A stretch of DNA of 64,000 bases from Cytophagaceae bacterium (GCA_947458545.1 CANGYH010000003.1:37809-101808), one strand, 5' to 3'; positions 43,168 through 50,887 are shown, counted from the stretch's first letter. The notes: a model not told the origin generated them from the letters alone. Numbers and translations: made by a program.

Positions 43168-43467
43168 CTATTGCTGGATGATGACCTTGACAAAGGAGAC
43201 CCAGCAGTCTTCTGTGCCTGTGTTTTCGATCTCGACCGTACCCCGGTGCTCATGGATGTTGCGGCGGCCGTAGCCGTAGGCCCCAAGCTCGGAGCGTATC
43301 CTCACCGACTTGGGCGAGTCGCAGAGCACGTAGAGGTTGTTGTAGGCCGAGAGCTGCGTCGTCGCGCCGCCCGCCACCTGCACCTGCTCGTAGTCGAGCA
43401 CGAACCTGGAGTAGCCCAGCTCACGCACGCGCCGCTCCACAAAGTGAGGAATCAGCTCAGGCTGCAT
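43168..43467 (-). CDS. Small beta-rich virion protein (candidate minor capsid or penton)
   Basis: 99 residues, predicted nearly all beta. Strand-like segments: RFVLDYEQVQVAGGATTQLS, LYVLCDSPKSVRIRSE, GTVEIENTGTEDCWVSFVKV. Such a single small jelly-roll would suit a minor capsid or vertex protein. It abuts the next gene by one base. No sequence motif proves it. Confidence 0.45.
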   Translation of the reverse strand: MQPELIPHFVERRVRELGYSRFVLDYEQVQVAGGATTQLSAYNNLYVLCDSPKSVRIRSELGAYGYGRRNIHEHRGTVEIENTGTEDCWVSFVKVIIQQ

Positions 43468-44157
43468 CTAGCCGGCCAGGGATTTGGTGATGCACTTCAA
43501 GGCAAGCGAGACGCGGTAGGGATGCACGAAGTCCTCCGTGAAGGGATCGTACAGCCCCGAGCCCGCAGCCCCCACCTGCTTGCCGAAGGCCGTAGGCTCA
43601 AAGAAGCCAAATAGCTCGGTTGAGAGCCCGTCCACATGCACCGGCACAAATGCCGTGCGCTTGCCCGAGACGGCGTGGTACTCAAACCTGCCGTGCGCCT
43701 CGGCTCCAAACTCGGAGCGGAAGTGCAGCCCGAAGGCCTGGGGCAAAACGGTCTGGGAGTAGAAAAGCCCAGACTCCTCGAAGGAGCGGATGCTGACGGT
43801 GCCCAGCGCGTAGCGGTCAAGCTGAACGCGCTCCCTCGCGTCATAGCCCACCTCGTACTCGAAGTAGCCGTTGAGGATGTTGGTGCGACGGTATCGCTGC
43901 TGTGCCTTTGCGATGTTGTCCTCCAGCGTTGCGATGGCGGTTGCCGCCACGCCATCCCCGCCCGCCACAGACACCTCGCCGTTGCACAGCACGAGTACCC
44001 CGACCACGGCTGCGATGTCATTGGGCAGATCCACCGAGAAGGGGATGAAGTCCTCGCCCTTCTCCACGTCGATGTAAGGGAACAGGTAGCGGTATCCTCC
44101 CTGGCCCGTTACGGAAGGGGAGGCAGAGGCCTTTGCAGGTGTTTTGGCTTCGTTCAT
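43468..44157 (-). CDS. Beta-rich virion protein, candidate capsid protein
   Basis: 229 residues from ATG 44157, which overlaps the preceding stop (ATGA). After a Lys/Ala/Ser/Pro leader the sequence is beta-rich with one helix (TLEDNIAKAQQRYRRT) and motifs such as YRYLFPYIDVEKGEDFIPFS and VHVDGLSTELFGFFEPTAFG. Length and predicted content suit an upright beta-barrel capsid protein. With the genes at 44154 and 44691 it forms a three-gene cluster like the two or more capsid genes of vertical-single-barrel viruses. Confidence 0.45.
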   Translation of the reverse strand: MNEAKTPAKASASPSVTGQGGYRYLFPYIDVEKGEDFIPFSVDLPNDIAAVVGVLVLCNGEVSVAGGDGVAATAIATLEDNIAKAQQRYRRTNILNGYFEYEVGYDARERVQLDRYALGTVSIRSFEESGLFYSQTVLPQAFGLHFRSEFGAEAHGRFEYHAVSGKRTAFVPVHVDGLSTELFGFFEPTAFGKQVGAAGSGLYDPFTEDFVHPYRVSLALKCITKSLAG

Positions 44158-44573
44158 ACCAGCTCGCACTTGAGGTAGAAGTTGACGTTGTAGGGCGCAA
44201 AGCCCGAGGCGCTGCGGTCGAAGCAGTTGATCTTGACCACCCCGTTGCCCGCAGGCTCCGCGCCGAGGTCGAAGTAGCGGTCGTTGACCGGCACCGAGGC
44301 GTAAGCGTAGATCACGCGGGCCTCAAACTCCTGGGGCAGCAGCTCCTGGCCGTTGATCTCCACCCGGTGGGTGAGGTTGAACACGCGGCTCTCGTCGTCC
44401 GCCGTAAGCGTGATGGCATGGACGGCCTTCACGTTCTTGTCCAGCACGTAGGGCGGGTGGGTGATATAGCGGCCAGCAGCCGTGATGGCCACGGGTATTT
44501 TCTTGTAGACGAAGCGTCGGGCCGGTACGCCCTCGAAAAGCTGTTCCATCTTATGGTAAAGCCAGGTAAACAC
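44154..44573 (-). CDS. Beta-rich virion protein, candidate small capsid protein
   Basis: 139 residues (an internal ATG would remove 8). Alternating strands: RRFVYKKIPVAITAAGRYIT, VKAVHAITLTADDESRVFNL, RVIYAYASVPVNDRYFDLG, VNFYLKCELV. No helix of note, typical of a single jelly-roll of about 140-170 residues. It precedes and overlaps the 229-residue gene by four bases. Capsid function is inferred only from fold guess and place. Confidence 0.45.
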   Translation of the reverse strand: MFTWLYHKMEQLFEGVPARRFVYKKIPVAITAAGRYITHPPYVLDKNVKAVHAITLTADDESRVFNLTHRVEINGQELLPQEFEARVIYAYASVPVNDRYFDLGAEPAGNGVVKINCFDRSASGFAPYNVNFYLKCELV

Positions 44574-44690
44574 GGGCTGGAGTCTTAGGTAGATGTTTGA
44601 TTTTGGATTAGCTAAGCCCGGTGGGGCGGGTGCAGGCGCTGGCGTATGCTGTAGCGATTTTGTGCCTGACCCGCCGACCGGACGGTATCG

Positions 44691-45488
44691 TTAGGCCGGG
44701 ATCGTTCCCGTGCCGTGCAGGCCCACCAGTACCCAGACCGCCTCTGAGTTGCCGTCGGCCTCGACCTCCTCACCGAGGTTAAGCTCGAACTCGATCTCCA
44801 CGTCGTCCTGAATCAGGCGCGGATTGTCGAGCTTGTAGTAGCCCGGCGCGGGGGCGAGCGGGTTGCCCTTGAAGACGGTCAGAGGCATCTCCGAGATCAG
44901 ATCGGTACGGTTGGAGCGGAAGGTGAACACCCCCGTCTCAAGGCCCGCAAAGGGCGAGAAGGACTCATAGTCGAGGAAGGTGCCCGAGGTGGTGGTCATG
45001 GCCACGATTTCGTCTTCCAGGCCCGTTACGATCTTGCCTGCCGCATCACGGCCTATCAGGCCCGCCGTGTTCCAGTAGCGGTCGATGGGGTAAAACTTGG
45101 AGGCCATGGCCTTGCGCTCATCGTCGGCCTTTACCAGGCTTGCCCCGGTGCCAGACGCTTGCGTCCAGGCGGCCAGAAGCTGGATGCCTGACACGAGCAG
45201 GGTCTGCTGTTTGGGCAGGCGGGCCCGGTCGATGTTGCGCAGGCCGATTTCCTTGGAGTCCTGGGGCTGGAACATCTTGATCGTCTTGCCATCCACCTGG
45301 CGGATGGAGTAGATCATCATGTCGGAGAGCTTGAGCTTGCCCGACTCAAGACCGGCCTTCACGGCATCGGGCACCTCGCGGGTGGAGGCAAAGGCCAGGA
45401 ACTCGGCCCTTGAGCCCTTGTTGAGCATGGAGTTGTTGACGGCCATCGCGCCTGCGGTCGAGCCCAGGCCAAGCATTTCAGTATACAT
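44691..45488 (-). CDS. Candidate major capsid protein
   Basis: 265 residues. A short N-terminal arm (MYTEMLGLGSTAGAMAVNNS, with a GLG at 7-9) is followed by mixed helix and strand segments, then a beta-rich C-terminal half (TGVFTFRSNRTDLISEMPLT, DDVEIEFELNLGEEVE, AVWVLVGLHGTGTIPA). Size is like the PM2 or P23-77-type capsid proteins. It is free-standing in the operon with gaps on both sides (117 and 73 bases), often seen for highly expressed genes. No HK97-fold features that I recognise. Direct proof needs structure prediction. Confidence 0.45.
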   Translation of the reverse strand: MYTEMLGLGSTAGAMAVNNSMLNKGSRAEFLAFASTREVPDAVKAGLESGKLKLSDMMIYSIRQVDGKTIKMFQPQDSKEIGLRNIDRARLPKQQTLLVSGIQLLAAWTQASGTGASLVKADDERKAMASKFYPIDRYWNTAGLIGRDAAGKIVTGLEDEIVAMTTTSGTFLDYESFSPFAGLETGVFTFRSNRTDLISEMPLTVFKGNPLAPAPGYYKLDNPRLIQDDVEIEFELNLGEEVEADGNSEAVWVLVGLHGTGTIPA

Positions 45489-45561
45489 AAGTCGTTAAAT
45501 GAGAGTGTTGTGCGGGGAGGGAGTAGGAGAGAGTGAATGGTGAATGGTTGAAGGCACGCGG

Positions 45562-46116
45562 TTACCACACGCCGCCCGTTCCGGTCAGGCCTGCGGCAGG
45601 CTGTCCGCCGGAGAGCTGGCCCACCGAGCCGATGGCCTCGATGCCGACCTGCTCTTCGCCGGAGCCGAGCATCTGTGTGATCGGCTCCGGCCCCTCGCCT
45701 ATGCCGTTGTAGGGATTGGAGAAGTAGGCCGTGTCGGTCTCGCCGAAGCCGGAGGTGCCACGCGGGGCAGGCAGGAAGAGCTTCTCGCGGAAGCCCCGGA
45801 AGTAGGAGCTGACGCGGGCCTTGGCCCCTTGCGCGAAGGCCTGGGCGTTGAAGCCGTCGGTGCCTTCCAGGCCGTAGATGTCCTCTTCGCCCTCCAGTCC
45901 CGCCGCGCCTTTTGCGGAGAAGCCGTTGGCAAGGGCCATGCCCATTCCCAGCGCCTTGAGCCATCGGTTCCCCGAGTGGTGGCCGTAGATCGCAAGCGGT
46001 ATGCCACCCAGCAGCGAGAAGCGCCCTGCGACGGCCCCGAGTACGCCGCCGCCCACAAGGCCGACCCCTGCGTCGATAAGCGTTTCTTTGGTAGAGTTGA
46101 TTACAGTGGATGCCAT
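45562..46116 (-). CDS. Gly/Ala-rich membrane protein of the virion block
   Basis: 184 residues. The N-terminal half has Gly-rich hydrophobic helices (AGVGLVGGGVLGAVAGRFSL, GIPLAIYG, ALGMGMALANGF). The second half is soluble and rich in Gly with G-L-E-G/G-F-G repeats (AAGLEGEEDIYGLEGTDGFN) that resemble the GLG motif. Likely an internal-membrane or DNA-injection protein. Start ATG 46116. Confidence 0.55.
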   Translation of the reverse strand: MASTVINSTKETLIDAGVGLVGGGVLGAVAGRFSLLGGIPLAIYGHHSGNRWLKALGMGMALANGFSAKGAAGLEGEEDIYGLEGTDGFNAQAFAQGAKARVSSYFRGFREKLFLPAPRGTSGFGETDTAYFSNPYNGIGEGPEPITQMLGSGEEQVGIEAIGSVGQLSGGQPAAGLTGTGGVW

Positions 46117-46156
46117 GTATTGTCAGTTGGTTTGTGCCTGTTGGAGTGTGAGGAGT

Positions 46157-48403
46157 TTAGGAGAGGGTGATCATGGAGAAGCGCTGCACGGAACCAGCCT
46201 TGCCCTTGCGCTTCTTTCGGCGGCGCGGCTTCTCTTCGGTGCCGGAGAGCCCCGCGGGCAGGATGGCCTCGCCCTGTGAGAGGCGGTAGAGCGTCCAGCC
46301 CAGGCCTGCGATGCCAATCACGGAGACGACCGGGTTGCGCTTGACAAAGCCGACGACCTTGCCGGGCACTTCCCGCAGACCGTCCACCTCTGAGCCGTAG
46401 GCCATCATGGACTCGCCCGCAAAGCGCTGCTCGTAGGGTACCAGAGCCTGTGTGGCAGGGGCAGGCTGCACCTGCCCACCTCCACTGGAGTTCACCCGCT
46501 GCATGATGCCATTGCCGATCTTGGCCACGGTCGCAACTGGCCCAAGGCCCGGTACGAGCGATGCCACCGGGGCGGCAAAGGCGGCGGCTTTGAGGGCCCC
46601 GCCCAGCAGCTTCTTGCCAAAGGCCCAGCCCAGGCCGTCCGCCGTCGTCTCGGCATCACCGAGGCTGCCCGAAAGGGCCACCCCGTCCACTGAAGCAGGC
46701 ACCTGACCCGACACGACGGATTTGCCGCCGGAGGCCATCTGCGTAAGGGCCATGCGACGCAGCTTGAAGAGATTGCGCAGCGTGTTCAAGGGCACATACA
46801 AGCCCAGGTGCCGGACGGTAGGGGCAGCCGGTGTTGCGGCAGGAGCGGCAGGCGCACCCGGATCGGGGCCGCCCTTGCGGCCCCGCCGGACGCGGGCCCG
46901 CTTGACGCCGCCCAGCCCGTCCATCACCAGCAGCGCCTCATCGCCGTCCAGGCCCAGCATGGGCTCCAGGTCGAGCGCACCCAGGCCGCCCACATCGGCA
47001 AGGCCTAGTATGCCCACGCCGGGAGAGGCGGCCAGGCCCGCGATGTCGTCGAGGCCGTCAGCCTCAAAGTCGCCCGTGCCTGCCACGTCTTGCAGCAGCA
47101 CGTCGGCCCCGTCTCCCAGCAAAGCGGCCAGACCTTCCAGCCCTTGGGCACCTGAGATGCGGGCCTGCCGTTTGCGCCAGAGCTCCAGCAGAACCGGGTA
47201 GGAGATGTAGAGGCCATAGGTGCCAGGCACCGGTGACTTGACCACCTCGCCGAGTCCGTTGATGGAGTAGAGCGCCTCAAGCGCATCCTCGCCCGAGAGC
47301 CCGGCCAGGGGTACCGCCGAGTTTGCGATGCGAACGCCAGAGACCTTGCGAAGCGGCCCCTTCACGGCGGTTGTATAGTAGTAGCCGTCCACGTTCACGC
47401 CTCTGAGAACGCCGTTGCGCACCACGAAGCGATCCAGCCAGGTGTGCCCGTCCCAAGCCCCGTTGAAAAGCACCTTGCGGTGGGCCATCACACGCCCCGG
47501 CTGCCAGGGCCAGCGCCGCTCCGAGCCGGGTCGCACCTCTTGAGAGAGCTCGACCAGGGTGCCGTCCTTGAGGCGGCCCCGGTTCACCATGTAGGTGGCC
47601 GTCCGGATGGTAGGGTCGGCAGCGGGCTGGGCGGGTGCCAGCGGCTGGGCCTGCACGACGGCTGCCGTCTGCGCGGGCGCGGCCTGTGCCGCCTGCGCAA
47701 CGGTAGGCCCGTCCGGGGCGACCTTTTTTCCGCGCCGCTTGCGCACCCGGCCCAGGCCGTCTATGAGGTAATCCTCCAGCCCGCGGGGCTCATCGCCTGA
47801 CAGCGGGAAATCATCGGGCACGTCCGAGAGCCCGTCGAGGTATTGCATGTCCATCGGGTAGTCTTTCTTTTTGCTGTAGGGCTCCTCTGAATCGAAAGCA
47901 TCCTTGACGCAGTCGAGCGTGATCTGTGATGTGGCCTTCTCTTTGGCCGTGCCCTGCCCGGCCAGCACCACCGGGTAGATGTGCTGGTAGTAGCCCTTCG
48001 AGGCATACTCGGTGATGCGGTAGGTATGGGCGATGCCCAGATTGAGCAGCACCGAGGAGATGAAAACCGTGTAACAGTCGCAGTCCACACCCAGGCGGCG
48101 GTCGGCCCAGGCCCTAGCCGGGCGGCGCACCTGTTCAGTGCCGGGTTTATCGCGCCGGTAGCGGATGTGGCGGTAGACAAAGTGCCAAACGTTGGAGCAG
48201 GTCTCCCGCAGCGTCGCCCCTCTCAGCAGCGGGGCGATCTGCCGGGTATCCTCCAGTGTCTCGCGCACCACCTTCTTGACCATCTCTACCGTGTCGAACA
48301 CGGAGGCATCGCGCTTTACGATGGGGTCGCGGCGGTACGGAAGCGGGAAGTACCGGTCGTACCCGGCTCCGCTCTCGATCTGACGTTGGCTTCTGGCTTC
48401 CAT
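46157..48403 (-). CDS. Large virion protein with transglutaminase-like cysteine protease domain and many GLG motifs
   Basis: 748 residues. Residues 55-145 fit the transglutaminase-like papain fold: CSNVWHFVYRHIRYRRDKPG, then LGVDCDCYTVFISSVLLNLG (nucleophile Cys 108 or 110) and YYQHIYPVVLAGQG (His 141). A Pro-Ala-Gln linker (233-262) follows; then a beta region; a strongly Gly/Asp/Leu-rich section (415-500); a helical part; and a C-terminal membrane helix (VVSVIGIAGLGWTLYRL) with Lys/Arg tail. GLG occurs at 216, 383, 473, 496, 590, 619 and 700. I infer a virion polyprotein or maturation protease. Longest gene of the block. Confidence 0.65.
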   Translation of the reverse strand: MEARSQRQIESGAGYDRYFPLPYRRDPIVKRDASVFDTVEMVKKVVRETLEDTRQIAPLLRGATLRETCSNVWHFVYRHIRYRRDKPGTEQVRRPARAWADRRLGVDCDCYTVFISSVLLNLGIAHTYRITEYASKGYYQHIYPVVLAGQGTAKEKATSQITLDCVKDAFDSEEPYSKKKDYPMDMQYLDGLSDVPDDFPLSGDEPRGLEDYLIDGLGRVRKRRGKKVAPDGPTVAQAAQAAPAQTAAVVQAQPLAPAQPAADPTIRTATYMVNRGRLKDGTLVELSQEVRPGSERRWPWQPGRVMAHRKVLFNGAWDGHTWLDRFVVRNGVLRGVNVDGYYYTTAVKGPLRKVSGVRIANSAVPLAGLSGEDALEALYSINGLGEVVKSPVPGTYGLYISYPVLLELWRKRQARISGAQGLEGLAALLGDGADVLLQDVAGTGDFEADGLDDIAGLAASPGVGILGLADVGGLGALDLEPMLGLDGDEALLVMDGLGGVKRARVRRGRKGGPDPGAPAAPAATPAAPTVRHLGLYVPLNTLRNLFKLRRMALTQMASGGKSVVSGQVPASVDGVALSGSLGDAETTADGLGWAFGKKLLGGALKAAAFAAPVASLVPGLGPVATVAKIGNGIMQRVNSSGGGQVQPAPATQALVPYEQRFAGESMMAYGSEVDGLREVPGKVVGFVKRNPVVSVIGIAGLGWTLYRLSQGEAILPAGLSGTEEKPRRRKKRKGKAGSVQRFSMITLS

Positions 48404-48414
48404 GCTGTGTTGGG

Positions 48415-48882
48415 CTAGAAGCCGATGCGAAATTTTTGGGCCTTGGAAAACTCGATGGTGGAGACCGGCGTGATAAGGCCCGAGAGCGTGGTCGCGTCCA
48501 GCTCCACCTTGCCGCCTGCCAGAAGCAGGGTGGCGATACCGGGAGCCATGCGGATAACCTGCTCGCGGTCGAAGCCGATGCGGAGCTGAAAGCTTACCGA
48601 GCCGTTGGCCGGAATGCGCACCTTCTCGGCCTTAGGCTGAGAAGAGGCCACGACCGTCCCTTGATAGGCTAGGCGCACGAAGGGATACTTGATCGCGATG
48701 GCCTGCGAGACAGGATTTTTCACCGTCGCGTTGACGATGTATTCCATCCGCCTGCGGTCAAAGTCGGAGCGCTGCTCGACAACGATCTGCCGGGCGATCC
48801 TAGAGAGCCGGTTAAGCCAGGTAGCCCCGCCCACAAGGGCCAGGCCCGAGCCTGCCAGAAGGGTGAGCGTTGCGCCTTTCAC
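48415..48882 (-). CDS. Membrane-anchored beta-rich protein, first gene of the virion operon
   Basis: 155 residues from GTG 48882; the frame is open to 48951 from a TTG. I prefer the GTG because CATGTTTG, close to the -7 consensus, lies exactly 5 bases upstream and gives a leaderless start. An N-terminal helix (TLTLLAGSGLALVGGATWL) is followed by a C-terminal beta domain of late-embryogenesis (LEA-like) type: RMEYIVNATVKNPVSQAIAI, IPANGSVSFQLRIGFDREQV. Probably sits on the virion or host membrane. Confidence 0.55.
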   Translation of the reverse strand: MKGATLTLLAGSGLALVGGATWLNRLSRIARQIVVEQRSDFDRRRMEYIVNATVKNPVSQAIAIKYPFVRLAYQGTVVASSQPKAEKVRIPANGSVSFQLRIGFDREQVIRMAPGIATLLLAGGKVELDATTLSGLITPVSTIEFSKAQKFRIGF

Positions 48883-49048
48883 ACTCCAAACATGGCCCGG
48901 CCAAAAACCGGCCCTTCCACTACAAGCAACCACAAGCAGGCACGGCACCAAGCACTCCCTAACTGTGCCTATCTTCCCCTAAAAGCCTGAATCCCAAACC
49001 AACCGAATCAAGGCGGTAGTACCTTATAGGCTAATTGTAACCGCCCCC

Positions 49049-49291
49049 ATGGCTTCCATCAACCTGCCCGAAGACCGCCTTTTCTACTACAAATGGGAGA
49101 TCGCCGAAGCCGTCGGCCTGCGCACCGTCCGCACCCTCAAAAAGGAGCTCGCCTCACTCATCGAGGCCAAAGCCATCCAGTGGGATACACCCTTCTTAAA
49201 GCCCGGCATCCGTTCCCAACGCAAAATGCTCTCGCGCAAGGATGCGCTGACGATTATCAGGTTTCTTGAGGAGGGCCTTATTTCTATCTAG
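49049..49291 (+). CDS. Small HTH protein, DUF4248-like, divergent from the virion operon
   Basis: 80 residues. FYYKWEIAEAVGLRTVRTLK fits the Y-x-K-x-E-I-A-x-x-x-G-L-x-x-x-R-T-L pattern also seen in the protein at 36784. The two flank the virion block. Transcribed away from 48882, it could regulate the operon. A C-terminal half with LSRKDALTIIRFLEEG matches the K-L-T-x-x-Q-V end of the other protein. Confidence 0.6.
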   Translation: MASINLPEDRLFYYKWEIAEAVGLRTVRTLKKELASLIEAKAIQWDTPFLKPGIRSQRKMLSRKDALTIIRFLEEGLISI

Positions 49292-49309
49292 TTTCGCGTT
49301 GTAAGTCTT

Positions 49310-50338
49310 GTGGAAATAATCTGGGTTTTTGCGGCATCCCTACTTGCCTTCACGCTTAGTGCAGTAACGGGCGGTGGAGCAAGTATGCTGCTGGTGCCAC
49401 TGCTGGGCTTTTACCTGCCTGCTACGGCGATTCCTTTTGCTATTACACTTGCCTCAGCAGTGTCTAGCCTGGCAAGGCTATACGCACTCCGTCAACATAT
49501 TGCTTGGAGGCTCGTCGCCCGCTTCGTGCCTGCCTCTTTGCCGGGTGCGGCGGCAGGAGTATATCTGCTTAGCTTCTTAAACCCGGCCTACCTCCAGCTC
49601 CTTATTGGCTGCCTGCTTCTGGCAAACCTACCTGTGCTCTTCTCTAAGACAGAGGTCAAATCCTCCAGATTATTGGGGCATGGAACCGTTGTAGCCATAG
49701 GGTTTGCGGCGGGTTTCGTGTCCGGCCTCACAGGGGCAGTCGGGCTGCTTTTCAATCGCTTCTACCTTAGCTCCGGGCTTGAACCTAAGCAGATCGTTGC
49801 CACCCGCGCTGCAAACGAGGTGCTACTTCACCTTGTCAAACTTGCGCTATACATTGCCCTTGGCGTGTATGTGGAGGCGGCTGGCAGCATAGGAGGCAGC
49901 CTGGCTCTTGGTGCTCTTGTCGCGGGCTTTGCCGTAAAGCCTGCCCTAACCCGAATCAACACCACACTTTTCCGCAAGCTTGGCTATGGAGTGATGGTGG
50001 TCTCTGGGGCTGTCATGTTGGTGGGAGCCAGTCAGAGCATAGCTCGTTTGCAAGGGGTGGAACTGGCCTTGGCGGCCTCACGCAATCAAGTTGAAACCAA
50101 GCTCGCTTGGGGAAGGCACGGGCAGGTGGCGCTAGAGTTTGAGTGGGGCGAAGGCCCAGAGTTTGAGCGCCAGATCGCCCTGGCTGATATGCCCGACCCA
50201 GTCAGAGCCAAGATGCTGCCCCTAATTGTGCCAGGCCAGCGGTATGTTGTCGAAGAAGTGTTCGCTTTTAGAAGCCATGGCTATGAGCTCTACAACTATA
50301 CCCCTCAAGGGATAGTCAAGCACGATTTTGAGCATTAG
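49310..50338 (+). CDS. TauE/SafE-type sulfite or organo-anion exporter
   Basis: 342 residues from GTG 49310. Eight or so hydrophobic segments with the duplicated TauE/SafE pattern: SAVTGGGASMLLVPLLGFYL in the first half and GFAAGFVSGLTGAVGLLFN in the second. The last 90 residues are an extra soluble domain (ELALAASRNQVETKLAWGRH onward) not typical of the family. Family members export sulfite, sulfoacetate or related anions. It begins 18 bases after the small HTH gene. It may be the last intact element gene or the first flanking gene. Confidence 0.82.
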   Translation: MEIIWVFAASLLAFTLSAVTGGGASMLLVPLLGFYLPATAIPFAITLASAVSSLARLYALRQHIAWRLVARFVPASLPGAAAGVYLLSFLNPAYLQLLIGCLLLANLPVLFSKTEVKSSRLLGHGTVVAIGFAAGFVSGLTGAVGLLFNRFYLSSGLEPKQIVATRAANEVLLHLVKLALYIALGVYVEAAGSIGGSLALGALVAGFAVKPALTRINTTLFRKLGYGVMVVSGAVMLVGASQSIARLQGVELALAASRNQVETKLAWGRHGQVALEFEWGEGPEFERQIALADMPDPVRAKMLPLIVPGQRYVVEEVFAFRSHGYELYNYTPQGIVKHDFEH

Positions 50339-50341
50339 CAC

Positions 50342-50593
50342 TTATACAGGCTTTCGTAGCTGCCAGATGTAAAAGAGACCCGCGACAGCTTTTTCCACAT
50401 GAATTATCCCAAAGCCTTGCTCTAGGGCAATCTGCTCTATGGGCACGTTTACTGCCGTTGAAGACTACCTTGCTCCTGGCTTAAGGCTTAGTAGTTCAAG
50501 GCTGCGCTTGCGGGCAGTTTTGGTGAACCAGGCAACTCCTAAGTCATTCACCGGCGCATAGAGATTCCATCTGAGCTTTTGCCATTGTCCCAT
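50342..50593 (-). pseudogene. Decayed class I SAM methyltransferase (both ends present, middle deleted)
   Basis: From ATG 50593 the frame reads MGQWQKLRWNLYAPVNDLGV then RKRSLELLSLKPGAR, the usual head of a phospholipid/arsenic-type methyltransferase ending just where motif I (V-L-E-x-G-x-G) should begin. A TAG follows, and the same frame continues with a normal-looking C-terminus (IEQIALEQGFGIIHVEKAVA then GLFYIWQLRKPV). About 100 codons holding the AdoMet site are missing. Its promoter is intact (50597). Confidence 0.65.
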
Positions 50594-50596
50594 GCA

Positions 50597-50604
50597 CAAA
50601 GCTA
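50597..50604 (-). promoter_or_regulatory. -7 box (TAGCTTTG) of the decayed methyltransferase
   Basis: An exact TAnnTTTG match on the minus strand, three bases from the ATG at 50593, so again near-leaderless. The inverted repeat at 50609-50666 lies directly upstream. Confidence 0.55.
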
Positions 50605-50608
50605 GCAA

Positions 50609-50666
50609 GGGAAATTTTTGCACTTTTTTCAACTTCTGACTATCTCCAAAAAGTGCAAAAAATCCC
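50609..50666. repeat. AT-rich inverted repeat (TTTTTGCACTTTTT arms), likely operator
   Basis: Left arm 50609-50629 (GGGAAATTTTTGCACTTTTT) and right arm 50648-50666 (AAAAAGTGCAAAAAATCCC) are complementary except for one inserted base and one or two mismatches, separated by about 18 bases. It spans about -15 to -70 of the decayed gene's promoter. Regulator operator, recombination site or end of a lost mobile element are possible. Confidence 0.7.
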
Positions 50667-50762
50667 GGTGTGCAGAAAGGTGAGCGCCACCTTTCATATC
50701 TTTACAAAGCATTGTCTTACAAGCACTTACAAACTAGGTTCACTTCCCTCCTCCTCTACACA

Positions 50763-50797
50763 GGCCTTAACCGTTTGTCGGTTAGGGCCATTTTTTT
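50763..50797 (+). terminator. Terminator-like hairpin in front of the metal receptor operon
   Basis: GGCCTTAACCG pairs with CGGTTAGGGCC (one mismatch) around TTTGT, then a seven-T run. No gene precedes it on this strand. A TATCTTTA box at 50697-50704 could start a short RNA of about 90 bases ending here. An attenuator for the operon at 50888 or a small RNA are the options. Confidence 0.55.
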
Positions 50798-50887
50798 AGC
50801 CAAAAGGGCCGGGCCGGGCTGGTGGTTGGGCGGGGCAAAACTTCTTGCTTGTGTTTGACGGTTGCGGCGTTGTAACTTTACTATAGG

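Noticed and set aside
45359..45964. 201-codon minus-strand frame
   Set aside because: It overlaps two better supported genes in another frame and its Arg/Gly/Pro/Leu composition is that of a GC-rich shadow frame.
47761..48180. 139-codon minus-strand frame
   Set aside because: Lies within the transglutaminase-like gene; Ser/Thr/Ala-rich shadow composition.
1..49000. Ordinary tailed prophage
   Set aside because: Holin, fibre-like and lysin genes are present, but no terminase, portal, head protease, tape measure, tube, sheath or baseplate gene is recognisable in about 22 kb of virus-like genes.
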